From MFD09286-c1 sp963701015 (GTDB taxonomy: Bacteria > Bacteroidota > Bacteroidia > Bacteroidales > DTGW01): a DNA stretch of 64,000 bases. A model generated the notes under the pieces. It was given only the letters and a program-made list of their open reading frames with translations. It was not told where the DNA came from and did not search any database. Location of the stretch: assembly GCA_963701015.1 (NCBI GenBank), contig OY969556.1, forward strand, positions 3,844,001 through 3,908,000, written 5' to 3'. Every line of letters begins with the position of its first letter. Within the stretch, counting starts at the first letter, position 1. The position numbers were made by a program, and so were the translations under genes. Below, in pieces: positions 26,711-35,601 of the stretch.

Positions 26711-27094
26711 ATGGGAAAATTGATATTTTTTGTTGATGATGATAAAATGATACTGAATCTGTTAGACTATACATTTAACAACAGGGACGGATATACCGTA
26801 AAAACTTTTCGCACAGGTGAAAATTTACTTGAAATAATTGGAGAGAAACCTGATTTAATAGTTCTTGACCATAGTTTTGATGTTGAAAACTCAGCTTATT
26901 CCAATGGTTTTGAAATACTTGAAAAAATAAGAGAACAAAATAAAACTGTTCCCGTCATAATTTTATCAGGAGAACATAACCAAAATATCATTTCAAATTA
27001 TTTAAAACTAGGTGTTACTAAATTTATTAACAAAGATTCCTTTTTTGTTGATTCACTTATCGAAGCTGTTAAAGAAAGCTTCAATACGGTTTAA
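26711..27094 (+). CDS. Single-domain response regulator
   Basis: A 127-residue receiver with no output domain. The acidic pocket is FFVDDDKM, the phospho-acceptor D53 lies in LIVLDHSF, the Ser is S86 in IILSGEH and the conserved Lys is K108 in FINKDSFF. It has its own 150-base upstream gap. It could be the target of the histidine kinase at 24163, or relay to the hybrid kinase at 35602, or act by protein binding. Confidence 0.92.
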   Translation: MGKLIFFVDDDKMILNLLDYTFNNRDGYTVKTFRTGENLLEIIGEKPDLIVLDHSFDVENSAYSNGFEILEKIREQNKTVPVIILSGEHNQNIISNYLKLGVTKFINKDSFFVDSLIEAVKESFNTV

Positions 27095-27209
27095 ATAATA
27101 GAATATTAGCTTATAAACTTTAAGTATATTTCATTTTTATAAAAAATTTAATTTTTGTCTGTAACTTACTTCCTGTTTCATTCGTCTATCATACTGAGAG
27201 CGGAAAGTT

Positions 27210-27695
27210 ATGACTACTGATGAATTTAACATTAGTGTTGAAGATTTTTCAGACAATATTTATAGGTTTATTTTAAAGAATATTCACGATTCTGATAAAG
27301 CCAAAGATATTGTTCAGGAAACCTATGAAAAATTATGGCTTAAAGTTGAAACTGTTTCTTATGAAAAAGTAAAGTCATATTTGTTCACTACGGCTTATCA
27401 TACCATGATAGATATTTTAAGACGTGAAAAAAAGCAAGGTGACTTCAATACTGTTAAGCCTGATAATTATGCCCATAATGAACAATACTCCGACCTTAAC
27501 GAAATTTTACATGAAGCTATTAATAGGCTTCCCGATGCACAACGTTCGGTTATTTTATTAAGAGATTATGAAGGTTATTCGTATGAAGAAATTTCAGAAA
27601 TCACTGGCTTAAATGAATCACAGGTTAAAGTTTATATCTATCGTGGACGAATGTTTTTGAAAGAATATATTGGCAGTATGGAATCGGTTATATAA
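27210..27695 (+). CDS. RNA polymerase ECF sigma factor
   Basis: A 161-residue sigma-70 family protein with region 2 (YRFILKNIHDSDKAKDIVQETYEKLW, and the SYLFTTAYHTMIDILRR core) and region 4 (LPDAQRSVILLRDYEGYSYEEISEITG, helix-turn-helix LNESQVKVYIYRGR). There is no region 1 or 3. The next gene encodes a membrane protein with an anti-sigma-like cytoplasmic part, 9 bases downstream, and then an outer-membrane barrel, so the three form a likely envelope-sensing unit. Confidence 0.93.
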   Translation: MTTDEFNISVEDFSDNIYRFILKNIHDSDKAKDIVQETYEKLWLKVETVSYEKVKSYLFTTAYHTMIDILRREKKQGDFNTVKPDNYAHNEQYSDLNEILHEAINRLPDAQRSVILLRDYEGYSYEEISEITGLNESQVKVYIYRGRMFLKEYIGSMESVI

Positions 27696-27704
27696 GTTTT
27701 GAAG

Positions 27705-28727
27705 ATGAATATTACAAGAAATAATTATGAATCCTATTTTATCGATTTTCTCGATGGAAAATTGAATGCTAATGATATTGCAAAACTTAAAACTTTTTTA
27801 GAGTTAAATCCCGATTTAGAAGCTGAGTTACATGAATTTAGTTTTACAAAAATTACCAACGAAACAATAAAATTCCAGCATAAAGAAAGTCTTTATAAAA
27901 ATGTAAATGTTGTCAAAAATATTAACGAAAATAATTTCGAAGAATTTTGCATTGCCCATTATGAAAAGGATTTAGATAATAATACTGAAAATAAATTACA
28001 TGAATATCTTTATCTTCATCCTAATGAAAGAAAAGTATTCAATATATACTCTAAAACATTTGTAACACCTGAGTCTGATATTTTATTTAATAGTAAATCG
28101 AAATTAAAACATAGAAAGATTCGACTTGCACGACCATTAATTTACACAATATCAGTTGCTGCATCAATTAGTTTAATTTTTCTTGTTTATAAAAATATGG
28201 CTTCGGAAAAACCAGTTGTTAACAAAATGTCAGGAAGCATAGAAATTGCATATATTCAACCAATTGAATATAAATCAAAAACACAGGAATCATTACAACC
28301 AATAATTCATAATACTATTGTATCAAAAACAATTGAATCATCACTTAAAAAAGATTCCATAGTTGATAGGTCTCCCGAATTAATTGCATTGCAAACCAAA
28401 ATTGAAGATATCCAAATACCAGGTGAAAATTTCATTCCAATTGAATCAGAAAAAGTTGGAACCAACTTGGTAAGTGAAACCATAATTGCTGAAAATATTA
28501 ATGAACCTTCAACAGATAAAACTAATATTGTTTTCCAAACATTTAAGGCATATTACAGCAATGTAATAGGTGAAAATAAGGCCAACCTTTTTGGGTATAT
28601 TGGTTCAGGAGTAAAAAGTCTTGCAAATATGGCAGGAATCCATTATAAAACCAATCCCAAAAATAACAGGACTATCTATACATTTGATTCCAAACTATTG
28701 AGCTTCTATAGTTCAAAAGATAAATAA
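27705..28727 (+). CDS. Putative anti-sigma factor with one membrane helix
   Basis: About 340 residues from ATG 27705; a TTG two codons earlier is less likely. The cytoplasmic part holds two degenerate copies of the Bacteroidota anti-sigma pattern: YFIDFLDGKLNANDIAKLK with FLELNPDLEAEL (residues 11-42) and FCIAHYEKDLDNNTENKLHE with YLYLHPNERK (residues 81-110). One membrane helix lies near 144-163, then a Ser/Thr/Pro/Lys-rich periplasmic region. There is no zinc-finger HxxxCxxC. It directly follows the ECF sigma gene, which supports the role; a direct test is lacking. Confidence 0.7.
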   Translation: MNITRNNYESYFIDFLDGKLNANDIAKLKTFLELNPDLEAELHEFSFTKITNETIKFQHKESLYKNVNVVKNINENNFEEFCIAHYEKDLDNNTENKLHEYLYLHPNERKVFNIYSKTFVTPESDILFNSKSKLKHRKIRLARPLIYTISVAASISLIFLVYKNMASEKPVVNKMSGSIEIAYIQPIEYKSKTQESLQPIIHNTIVSKTIESSLKKDSIVDRSPELIALQTKIEDIQIPGENFIPIESEKVGTNLVSETIIAENINEPSTDKTNIVFQTFKAYYSNVIGENKANLFGYIGSGVKSLANMAGIHYKTNPKNNRTIYTFDSKLLSFYSSKDK

Positions 28728-28806
28728 ATAATCATTGTAACATTTTAAAATTACTAAACGTCATACAATCGAAAAACAGATTGTTGAAATGAAAAATAAT
28801 TGTGGT

Positions 28807-29787
28807 ATGAAAAATAAAATTTTAGTACTTGTGGCATGTGTTTGGATGGTAAGTATAGCAAAAGGCCAAAATTCAGTTACTGTAAATACCGATACTACTG
28901 ATAATCTATACAATGATACCATTAAACACGAAGTTTTGGGAGATAAGCCTGATGTAAAAAAGGACGGGGATACTACCCGCATCAGGTTGGGTAATAAAGG
29001 AATCATTATAGTTGAAAAAAACGGGAAAACTACCGTTAAAATTGATAAACCTGATAGTTCAAAAAATGAAGAAAATGCCGATAATTTTGATAGCTTCGAG
29101 CAAGACAAACCAGATTATAACGATAACTCTTCAAAAGATGAAAAGCCAAAAAAACATTTTGAGCCTCATTATGGTGGTGTTGAACTTTTCCTAAACAATT
29201 ATGTAACTTCAAATAATTCGCTGACACTTCAGGATAAAAATAAATACATGGATTTAAATACTTCCAGGTCAATGGGTGTTAATGTAAATTTTGAATACGG
29301 AATTCCTATTACAAACAGAATGGGATTTGTGACAGGTTTGGGAATTTGTTTCAATAGTTATTATTTCAATAATTCAAACAATATTCAAAAAAATGATACT
29401 TCAGGGATAATTGAAATTAAGCCATTACCAACCGGAGCAAGTTATGATAAAACAAAATTTCGTGATACCTATATCAATATTCCATTGTTGTATGAATTTC
29501 AATTCCCTTCAGGACACAAAAAACCATTATATTTTTCATTCGGAATAATTGGTGGAATAAAAATAAGTTCAAGTACAAAAGAAATTTATCAAATGAATGG
29601 GAAGGAAGTAACAACAATTAATCACAGTGATTTAAATTTAGCGCCTTTCAGGTATGGTTTGCAAGCAAGGGCAGGATTTAGCTTTGTAAATTTGTTTGCA
29701 ACTTATTATCCTACTGGTTTGTTCGAAAAAGATAAAGGTCCGGAATTATATCCAATAGAAGTAGGTTTAACTTTGGTTAGTTTCTAG
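28807..29787 (+). CDS. Outer-membrane beta-barrel protein
   Basis: Starting at ATG 28807 the protein has a clean signal peptide (MKNKILVLVACVWMVSIAKGQ); ATG 28789 would add six residues. Residues about 20-120 are acidic and Asp/Asn/Lys-rich. From about residue 130 the sequence runs as amphipathic strands (GGVELFLNNYV, NVNFEYGIPITNRMGFVTGLGICF, DTYINIPLLYEFQF, YGLQARAGFSFVNLFATYYP), the PorT-like/OMP_b-brl_2 layout. It follows the anti-sigma gene by about 60-80 bases and has its own strong terminator, so it may be a member of the sigma unit. The ligand is unknown. Confidence 0.8.
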   Translation: MKNKILVLVACVWMVSIAKGQNSVTVNTDTTDNLYNDTIKHEVLGDKPDVKKDGDTTRIRLGNKGIIIVEKNGKTTVKIDKPDSSKNEENADNFDSFEQDKPDYNDNSSKDEKPKKHFEPHYGGVELFLNNYVTSNNSLTLQDKNKYMDLNTSRSMGVNVNFEYGIPITNRMGFVTGLGICFNSYYFNNSNNIQKNDTSGIIEIKPLPTGASYDKTKFRDTYINIPLLYEFQFPSGHKKPLYFSFGIIGGIKISSSTKEIYQMNGKEVTTINHSDLNLAPFRYGLQARAGFSFVNLFATYYPTGLFEKDKGPELYPIEVGLTLVSF

Positions 29788-29809
29788 TTAGTGGTTGGTT
29801 TTTTATAAA

Positions 29810-29838
29810 ACCCTCGGTCTCCCGGGGGTTTTTCTTTT
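29810..29838 (+). terminator. Intrinsic terminator after the sigma/anti-sigma/OMP unit
   Basis: ACCCTCGG and CCGGGGGT pair (8 bp, one U-G) around TCTC, followed by TTTTTCTTTTT. It begins 23 bases after the outer-membrane protein stop. Confidence 0.85.
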
Positions 29839-29896
29839 TGTAAACAAAAAGCTTTTAAACCTGTTGACATATTAAAATAATTTCATAAACCTAAAT

Positions 29897-30598
29897 ATGG
29901 AAACTACCTTTTTAACCGATGTTGAGCTTCGACGTTATAAAAATCAAATTGACTTACCTATTATTGGCGAAAATGGACAATTATTATTAAAAAAATCAAA
30001 AGTATTGGTCATTGGCGCTGGTGGTTTGGGAACTCCAGTTTTACAGTATATTGCAGCGGCTGGAATTGGAAATATAGGAATTTGTGATACCGAATATGTG
30101 AATGAATCAAATTTTTACAGGCAAATAATGTATGGGGCTAGTGATTTGGGAAAACTAAAGACAATAGTTGCTAAAGAAAAGCTATCCTTATTAAACCCGT
30201 TCACAGCGTTTAATATCGTTAATATTTTTATTTCATCTGAAAATGTGAATAATGTATTAACAGAATATGATATAATTGTTGATTGTACAAATAGTATTGA
30301 TGTTAGCGAAATATTGAATGAAGCATGCTGCAAATTAAATAAACCATTGGTTTGGGGTGCTGTAAATGAATTTAACGGGTATTTAAGCGTTTTCCAGGAT
30401 TATAAATTTAATTGGGAAGAAAAAAAGTATTCATTTATTAAAAATGGAGCAGGTGCATTTGGTATAATTTCAGGAATAATTGGTAGCTTGCAAGCAAGTG
30501 AAGTAATTAAACTATTGCTCCAAAACGGGGATACTTTAATTCATAAATTACTACTGTTTGATGGCTTAAAAAGCGATTTCCGAATTGAGATGATTTAG
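29897..30598 (+). CDS. HesA/MoeB/ThiF family adenylyltransferase
   Basis: A 233-residue E1-like enzyme. The nucleotide fold is VLVIGAGGLGTPVLQYIAAAGIG (GxGGLG near residues 40-45), with the conserved NFYRQ arginine region, K in DLGKLKTIVAKEKL and DCTNSID. Family members activate the C-terminus of ThiS, MoaD or related sulfur carriers by adenylation. Unlike MoeB or ThiF, there are no CxxC pairs for zinc and there is no rhodanese domain; only a few cysteines occur (for example ACCKLN). No sulfur-carrier gene is near. The substrate is therefore open. Confidence 0.83.
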   Translation: METTFLTDVELRRYKNQIDLPIIGENGQLLLKKSKVLVIGAGGLGTPVLQYIAAAGIGNIGICDTEYVNESNFYRQIMYGASDLGKLKTIVAKEKLSLLNPFTAFNIVNIFISSENVNNVLTEYDIIVDCTNSIDVSEILNEACCKLNKPLVWGAVNEFNGYLSVFQDYKFNWEEKKYSFIKNGAGAFGIISGIIGSLQASEVIKLLLQNGDTLIHKLLLFDGLKSDFRIEMI

Positions 30599-30602
30599 AT
30601 GA

Positions 30603-31652
30603 ATGATGAATATTTTTGTTCTGTTTTTTGCTTTAATAATTGGGATTGGACTTACAATCGACCTTGTATTTGTAGGTAAAAACCGACATCAAATTTCATT
30701 GAAAGAGTCATTGTTATGGACTACTTTCTGGGTATTGATGGCATTTATATTTTATTTCCTGATTTATTTTTATGGTCAAAAAATTCACGGAATTACTTCA
30801 CGGCCAGAACTTCAAAAATATTTAAATATATATTATCCCCAGCTAAAAGTAAGCAATTTATCATTTAGCGATGCTTTGCATGTATATCGTAAATCAATAT
30901 CAACCGATTTCATTACCGGTTATTTTTTAGAATATTCTTTATCTATTGATAACGTATTTGTTATTTTAATGATTTTATTAGGGTTTTCTGTTAATCCCAA
31001 ATATTATAAAACTGTTTTGTTCTGGGGTGTGTTTGGCGCTATTTTTCTAAGGTTTCTTTTTATATTTTTAGGAGCTGCTTTAATTAAGCGTTTCGATTGG
31101 ATTTTATTAATTTTTGGCGTATTCCTTGTATATTCAGGAATAAAAATGTTTATAGAAAGAAATGAGGAAGAAAAAATTGAAGTCAAAGATAACTGGCTGG
31201 TAAAAAACTTATCGAAAAGATTTAGGATTTATCCTGATTTTATTGATTATCATTTCTGGAAAAAGATAGATGGGAAATTATTTATTACCCCGCTTTTTAT
31301 TGTTCTAATACTTGTTGAATTTACCGATTTAATTTTCGCTTTCGATTCAATACCTGCAATATTTTCAATAACAAAAGACCCGTATCTTGTTTTCTTTTCA
31401 AACATATTTGCAATTATCGGGTTAAGATCACTATTCTTTCTGTTAATTAAAGTTGTTGATTATTTCCATTATTTAAAAATCGGGATTTCTGTATTACTTG
31501 CTTTTGTTGGATTTAAATTACTTTTTCACACTTACTTAATTAAAATTGGTTTCAGCAATATTTATTCGTTGTACTTTATTTTGGCTACTTTAACCGTAAG
31601 TATACTGGCTTCAATTCTATTTCCTTATAAAAAGAAAATTTACAAGGACTAA
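30603..31652 (+). CDS. TerC/Alx family membrane protein
   Basis: A 349-residue protein with about nine membrane helices. The two family motifs are SLSIDNVFVI and EFTDLIFAFDSIPAIFSIT, whose acidic residues bind metal. Alx/TerC members export manganese and may metallate secreted enzymes. The gene starts 4 bases after the ThiF-like stop, and its stop codon overlaps the stop of the convergent LacI gene by three bases. Confidence 0.92.
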   Translation: MMNIFVLFFALIIGIGLTIDLVFVGKNRHQISLKESLLWTTFWVLMAFIFYFLIYFYGQKIHGITSRPELQKYLNIYYPQLKVSNLSFSDALHVYRKSISTDFITGYFLEYSLSIDNVFVILMILLGFSVNPKYYKTVLFWGVFGAIFLRFLFIFLGAALIKRFDWILLIFGVFLVYSGIKMFIERNEEEKIEVKDNWLVKNLSKRFRIYPDFIDYHFWKKIDGKLFITPLFIVLILVEFTDLIFAFDSIPAIFSITKDPYLVFFSNIFAIIGLRSLFFLLIKVVDYFHYLKIGISVLLAFVGFKLLFHTYLIKIGFSNIYSLYFILATLTVSILASILFPYKKKIYKD

Positions 31653-32716
31653 ATTGAATTTTTATAAAAATCAAGATTTTCGATTGAAATAATATCAATT
31701 GGAGTATATTGAATGCTTATTGGTTTCTGACCCAATACTATTTGATGGTATAATGTTGTTACTGCCAAATATCCCTGTTGATTTGGCTGCTGCGACAATA
31801 GAAAATCAATCATTCCACTTTGTAAAAATTTAATATTTCGTTCTATTAAGTCATATCCAACAATTCTGATATTTTGAATATTATTTTTATGAAAATAATC
31901 AGCCATCATAAATGTTTTTGAATTGGCAACAAAAACCGCTTTTATCCTTGATTCCGGAATAAAATAATATTGCAATTTTTCGGGAATAATATTTATTGAA
32001 TTTATTTCAATTGTAATGATTTCACGTGAAGAATTCTTATGCTCAAAATAATTTCTAAAACCCAAATTACGCTGATGAATATGACCAATATTAATTAAAT
32101 CAGGAACAATATTTACTATTGCAATTTTATCCGATTCATCAGTCATTCTGTCAATAAGGTGCGCTCCTATCCTACCACTTTGAAAAGCATTTTCACCTAC
32201 AAATGCAGCATTTGGAACTGTTATGGATGTATCAATTAGTATATAGGGAATTGAAAAGTTATTCAAAACATTAATAAAATTATTTGCTTGTTTTATTAAG
32301 CAAGGAGCCAAGATAACTCCGTCGGGCATTAAATCATAAATTTTTTTTGCTTCATTTTCAAAACTTTCTTCATTATTGACACTGTAAAAAAACTGTTGAA
32401 TACTAATATGATAAGAAGATAATTCGTTCTCGGCCCTTAATATGCCTTCTAACGGTAATTGCCAGTACATGTATTCCGAATCGGCCAATGGTAATAATGA
32501 GGCAAAAATATAATGCTTTTTAGATGTCAAGGCCCTTGCAATTATATTTGGCTTATATCCTCTATCATTTAATGCATTAAGTATTTTTTTTCGGGTGGTT
32601 TCTGAAACATCGCCCCGGTTATGAATTACCCTGTCAACAGTTCCATGTGAAACACCTACTAAAGAAGCAATATCTTTAATACGAATTTTTTTGTCAATAA
32701 TGGCATTTTTATGCAT
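31649..32716 (-). CDS. LacI family transcriptional regulator
   Basis: A 355-residue regulator. Residues 10-56 form the helix-turn-helix and hinge (IRIKDIASLVGVSHGTVDRVIHNRG, then a hinge NIIARAL), and the rest is a periplasmic-binding-protein-like sensor domain with GAHLID and a C-terminal LSQQPNQQGYLAV. It is the last gene of the hexuronate operon, so it probably senses a hexuronate or its breakdown intermediate and represses its own operon. A strong 22-bp palindrome upstream of the aldolase gene is the likely operator. Confidence 0.92.
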   Translation of the reverse strand: MHKNAIIDKKIRIKDIASLVGVSHGTVDRVIHNRGDVSETTRKKILNALNDRGYKPNIIARALTSKKHYIFASLLPLADSEYMYWQLPLEGILRAENELSSYHISIQQFFYSVNNEESFENEAKKIYDLMPDGVILAPCLIKQANNFINVLNNFSIPYILIDTSITVPNAAFVGENAFQSGRIGAHLIDRMTDESDKIAIVNIVPDLINIGHIHQRNLGFRNYFEHKNSSREIITIEINSINIIPEKLQYYFIPESRIKAVFVANSKTFMMADYFHKNNIQNIRIVGYDLIERNIKFLQSGMIDFLLSQQPNQQGYLAVTTLYHQIVLGQKPISIQYTPIDIISIENLDFYKNSI

Positions 32717-32758
32717 AAAATTCGAAAATTAACTGGAATACAGATTCTAAAATAGAAA

Positions 32759-33955
32759 TCAATTTGTATCCAGAAATAATGAACTTCTGATACCAACTTC
32801 TAAACCCCTTAATTCAGCGAGATTTTTTAACCTGCCGTATAATGTATATCCAGGATATGTATTCCGTAATGAATCGTCTAAAATTTTATTACCATGATCA
32901 GGTCTCATGGGTATTTGCCAATCGCTTCTACCTTCCTTTTTACGTCTTTCTTCCTCCATTACCAAAGCTTTCATCAACCTATAAATATCAACATCACCTT
33001 GAAATAAATAATCCTCATGAAAATTGTATTCACTATCGCGAATTACATTTCGTGGATGTGCAAAGTTGATTCGATGGGCAAACTTCTCGGCCATTTCTGC
33101 AACATTGTTAAAAAAGCCAGCACCTAATGAACCCGAACAAAGCGTAATTCCATTATTTGGAGAATCAACAATATTTATTATATCAAAAATATCATCACTG
33201 TTACTAACAATTCTTGGTAATCCAAATAAAGGCCAGGGTGGATCGTCAGGATGAATTGCCAATCGAACTTTCGATTCTATTGCTACCGGAACAATTTCCT
33301 TTAAAAAAAACTGAAGATTTTCTTTCAATTTTTCCCGATCGATATTTTTATATTGATTAATATTATGTTGAAGTTCCTGAAGAGTAAAAGCTTCCAAGCT
33401 TCCTGGTAAACCAAGTAGGATAGTATTTTTTAATTTTTCTTTGTTTTCTATCGTCAACGAATTAAAAAACACTTTTGCTTTTTCAACAACGCTTTCGGGA
33501 TAATCTTTTTCAGATCCCGGACGTTTTAAAATAAATAAATCAAATGCAGCAAATTCATGATATTTAAAACCTGAAGCTAATGATCCATCTTCAAAATATA
33601 TCCCTAATTCAGTACGCGACCAATCCAATACAGGCATGAAATTATAGCAAACAGTATTAATACCGCATTCTCCAAGATTAACCAGAGTACTTTTATAATT
33701 TTCAATATACTGAACATAATTACCAGTATGTTTTTTAATATCCTCGTGTACCGGAACACTTTCAACTACCGACCATTTTAAACCTGCATTTTCAATTATA
33801 GTTTTTCGATGTAAAATATCCTCTTTGGTCCAGGTTGTTCCAACAGCAATTTGATGTAAAGCAGTTACTATTCCCGTAGCACCAGTTTGCCTGATTTCTT
33901 CCAGTTTAATTGGATCATTGGGTCCGAACCAACGCCACGTATTTTCTAAGGCCAT
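32759..33955 (-). CDS. uxuA: Mannonate dehydratase
   Basis: A 398-residue enzyme that dehydrates D-mannonate to 2-keto-3-deoxygluconate. Conserved blocks are the start ENTWRWFGPNDPIKLEEIRQTGA, then GLKWSVVESVPVHEDIK, AIHPDDPPWPLFGLPRI with metal-site residues, LCSGSLGA, FAHPRNV and MRPDHGNKI. The 43-base gap downstream leads to the LacI gene; 21 bases upstream is the oxidoreductase gene. The enzyme acts after the neighbouring reductase in glucuronate breakdown. Confidence 0.95.
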   Translation of the reverse strand: MALENTWRWFGPNDPIKLEEIRQTGATGIVTALHQIAVGTTWTKEDILHRKTIIENAGLKWSVVESVPVHEDIKKHTGNYVQYIENYKSTLVNLGECGINTVCYNFMPVLDWSRTELGIYFEDGSLASGFKYHEFAAFDLFILKRPGSEKDYPESVVEKAKVFFNSLTIENKEKLKNTILLGLPGSLEAFTLQELQHNINQYKNIDREKLKENLQFFLKEIVPVAIESKVRLAIHPDDPPWPLFGLPRIVSNSDDIFDIINIVDSPNNGITLCSGSLGAGFFNNVAEMAEKFAHRINFAHPRNVIRDSEYNFHEDYLFQGDVDIYRLMKALVMEEERRKKEGRSDWQIPMRPDHGNKILDDSLRNTYPGYTLYGRLKNLAELRGLEVGIRSSLFLDTN

Positions 33956-33976
33956 AATAATTTTAAATTAAATTAT

Positions 33977-34801
33977 TTAAACACCTGAAAATGTACTAAA
34001 TCCACCATCAATAGGAATAACAATACCTGTAACAAATTTTGAAGCATCACTCGATAAATAAATAACTGTGCCACATAGTTCTTCAGGTTCGCCAAAGCGT
34101 TGCATTGGGGTTTGCTTTATTACACTTTTGCCTCGTTCGGTATAGGATCCGTCGTTATTTAATAACAAAGCCCTGTTTTGGTCGCCAACAAAAAAACCAG
34201 GGGCTAAAGCATTTACATGAATTCCGTCACCAAATTTTTGAGCCATTTCCATAGCCATCCACATTGTAAAATTTGCAACAGCTGCCTTAGCAGCAGAATA
34301 TCCTACAACACGAGTAATTGACCGAAGAGCTGCCATAGAAGCAATATTTATAATACTTCCTTTTTTATTTAAAGCCATATTTTTACCGAAAACTACAGAA
34401 GGCATTACTGTACCATTTAAATTTAAATCGGTAACAATTTTAAAATCTTCCATTTTCAGGTCGAATATAGTTTGATTGGGCGAAATAGTAGCTCCGGGCA
34501 TATTTCCACCAGCCAAATTAACAAGAATGTCAACTTTACCAAATTCTGAAACAATTGAATCTCTTACCTTTTCGAGAATATCAAAGTTCAAAACATTACA
34601 TGCCATTCCAATTGCTTTACCGCCTTTTTCCTGTATTTTTTTAGCTGCATTCAATGCATTTTCTTCACGTATATCAAGCAACACAACTTGTGCTCCGGAA
34701 AGAGCTAAAGCTTCAGCAATTGCACCAGCCAACACACCCCCTCCACCAGTCAAAACAGCAACTTTGTCTTTTACACTAAAAAGGTTTTCAACGTAACTCA
34801 T
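33977..34801 (-). CDS. SDR family oxidoreductase, probable D-mannonate oxidoreductase
   Basis: A 274-residue short-chain dehydrogenase. The dinucleotide-binding loop is VLTGGGGVLAGAIAEALA, the NAGG-equivalent is NLAGGNMPG, the catalytic Ser is in NIASMAAL and the Tyr/Lys pair in YSAAK. Its placement between uxuA and the KDPG aldolase and its sequence type suggest the NAD(P)-dependent interconversion of D-fructuronate and D-mannonate, which UxuB performs in enterics with an unrelated fold. The substrate assignment is inferred from the operon. Confidence 0.85.
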   Translation of the reverse strand: MSYVENLFSVKDKVAVLTGGGGVLAGAIAEALALSGAQVVLLDIREENALNAAKKIQEKGGKAIGMACNVLNFDILEKVRDSIVSEFGKVDILVNLAGGNMPGATISPNQTIFDLKMEDFKIVTDLNLNGTVMPSVVFGKNMALNKKGSIINIASMAALRSITRVVGYSAAKAAVANFTMWMAMEMAQKFGDGIHVNALAPGFFVGDQNRALLLNNDGSYTERGKSVIKQTPMQRFGEPEELCGTVIYLSSDASKFVTGIVIPIDGGFSTFSGV

Positions 34802-34802
34802 T

Positions 34803-35471
34803 CTATTTTAATTTTTTAATTGTTTCAACTAATTCTATAATTTTATTCTTTAAACTTTCAAAATCATTATTTTCAATATATTCAGCCTTAAAAAGCTGTG
34901 AGCCCATTCCAACACAAACAACACCTGCATTAAACCATTTTTTAAGATTATCTTCATTTGGTTCAACTCCTCCAGTAGGCATAACATTTATCCAAGGGCA
35001 TGGTCCTTTTGCATTTTTAACAAATTCGGAACCTCCAACCTGACCTGCCGGAAAAATTTTACATATTTCTGCACCTAATTCTTCGGCATAATTAATTTCT
35101 GATAAAGTAGCACATCCGGGAACCCATAAAATGTTACGACGATTACAAATTTTACCTATTTCAGGATTTAACAAAGGAGAAACAATAAGATCGGCACCTG
35201 CCTGAATATACATTGCGGCAGTTGGAGCATCAACAATACTACCTGCACCTAACATTAATCCGGGCAATTCGAGCCTTGCATATTTAATTAGTTCTGAAAA
35301 AACATCATATGCACCATCACCACGGTTCAAAAATTCAAAAACCCTAATTCCACCTTCATATGAAGCTTTTAATACATTTTTAACCTTTTCAGTATTTGCA
35401 TTGTAATATACCGGAACGACACCAGTTTCCTTCATTTTTAGAAAAACTTCTATCCGTGAGTATTTGGCCAT
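34803..35471 (-). CDS. eda: 2-dehydro-3-deoxy-phosphogluconate / 4-hydroxy-2-oxoglutarate aldolase
   Basis: A 222-residue class I aldolase. The Schiff-base lysine is in ICKIFPAGQVGG, the catalytic glutamate in VFEFLNRGD, and the phosphate-binding block is NVMPTGGVEPNEDNLKKW. It splits KDPG to pyruvate and glyceraldehyde 3-phosphate. It is the first gene of the operon; the reductase gene follows after 1 base. A 2-keto-3-deoxygluconate kinase, needed between UxuA and this enzyme, is not present in the window. Confidence 0.93.
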   Translation of the reverse strand: MAKYSRIEVFLKMKETGVVPVYYNANTEKVKNVLKASYEGGIRVFEFLNRGDGAYDVFSELIKYARLELPGLMLGAGSIVDAPTAAMYIQAGADLIVSPLLNPEIGKICNRRNILWVPGCATLSEINYAEELGAEICKIFPAGQVGGSEFVKNAKGPCPWINVMPTGGVEPNEDNLKKWFNAGVVCVGMGSQLFKAEYIENNDFESLKNKIIELVETIKKLK

Positions 35472-35544
35472 ATGCGTATAATTTATTTTTAAATAATTTT
35501 TTTATTAATGTATTCAGAATTAATTGTACAATATTAATAATTTT

Positions 35545-35566
35545 TTTCCGTGTTCGAACACGGAAA
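35545..35566. promoter_or_regulatory. 22-bp perfect palindrome, candidate LacI-family operator
   Basis: The sequence TTTCCGTGTTCGAACACGGAAA lies 74 bases upstream of the aldolase start and 36 bases after the hybrid kinase stop. It is a perfect inverted repeat centred on CG, which is the form of LacI-family operators. It is not followed by a U run on either strand in a way that would make a standard terminator. It would let the operon-encoded LacI regulator control the operon. Confidence 0.6.
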
Positions 35567-35601
35567 TTTAAAAAATTTATTTTGACCTAATTTTGAGAAA
35601 A

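Noticed and set aside
32010..32035. A CACGTG-centred, parS-like stretch inside the LacI gene
   Set aside because: Only the inner bases match (TTTCACGTGAA); the outer arms differ from the consensus and it is in a coding region.
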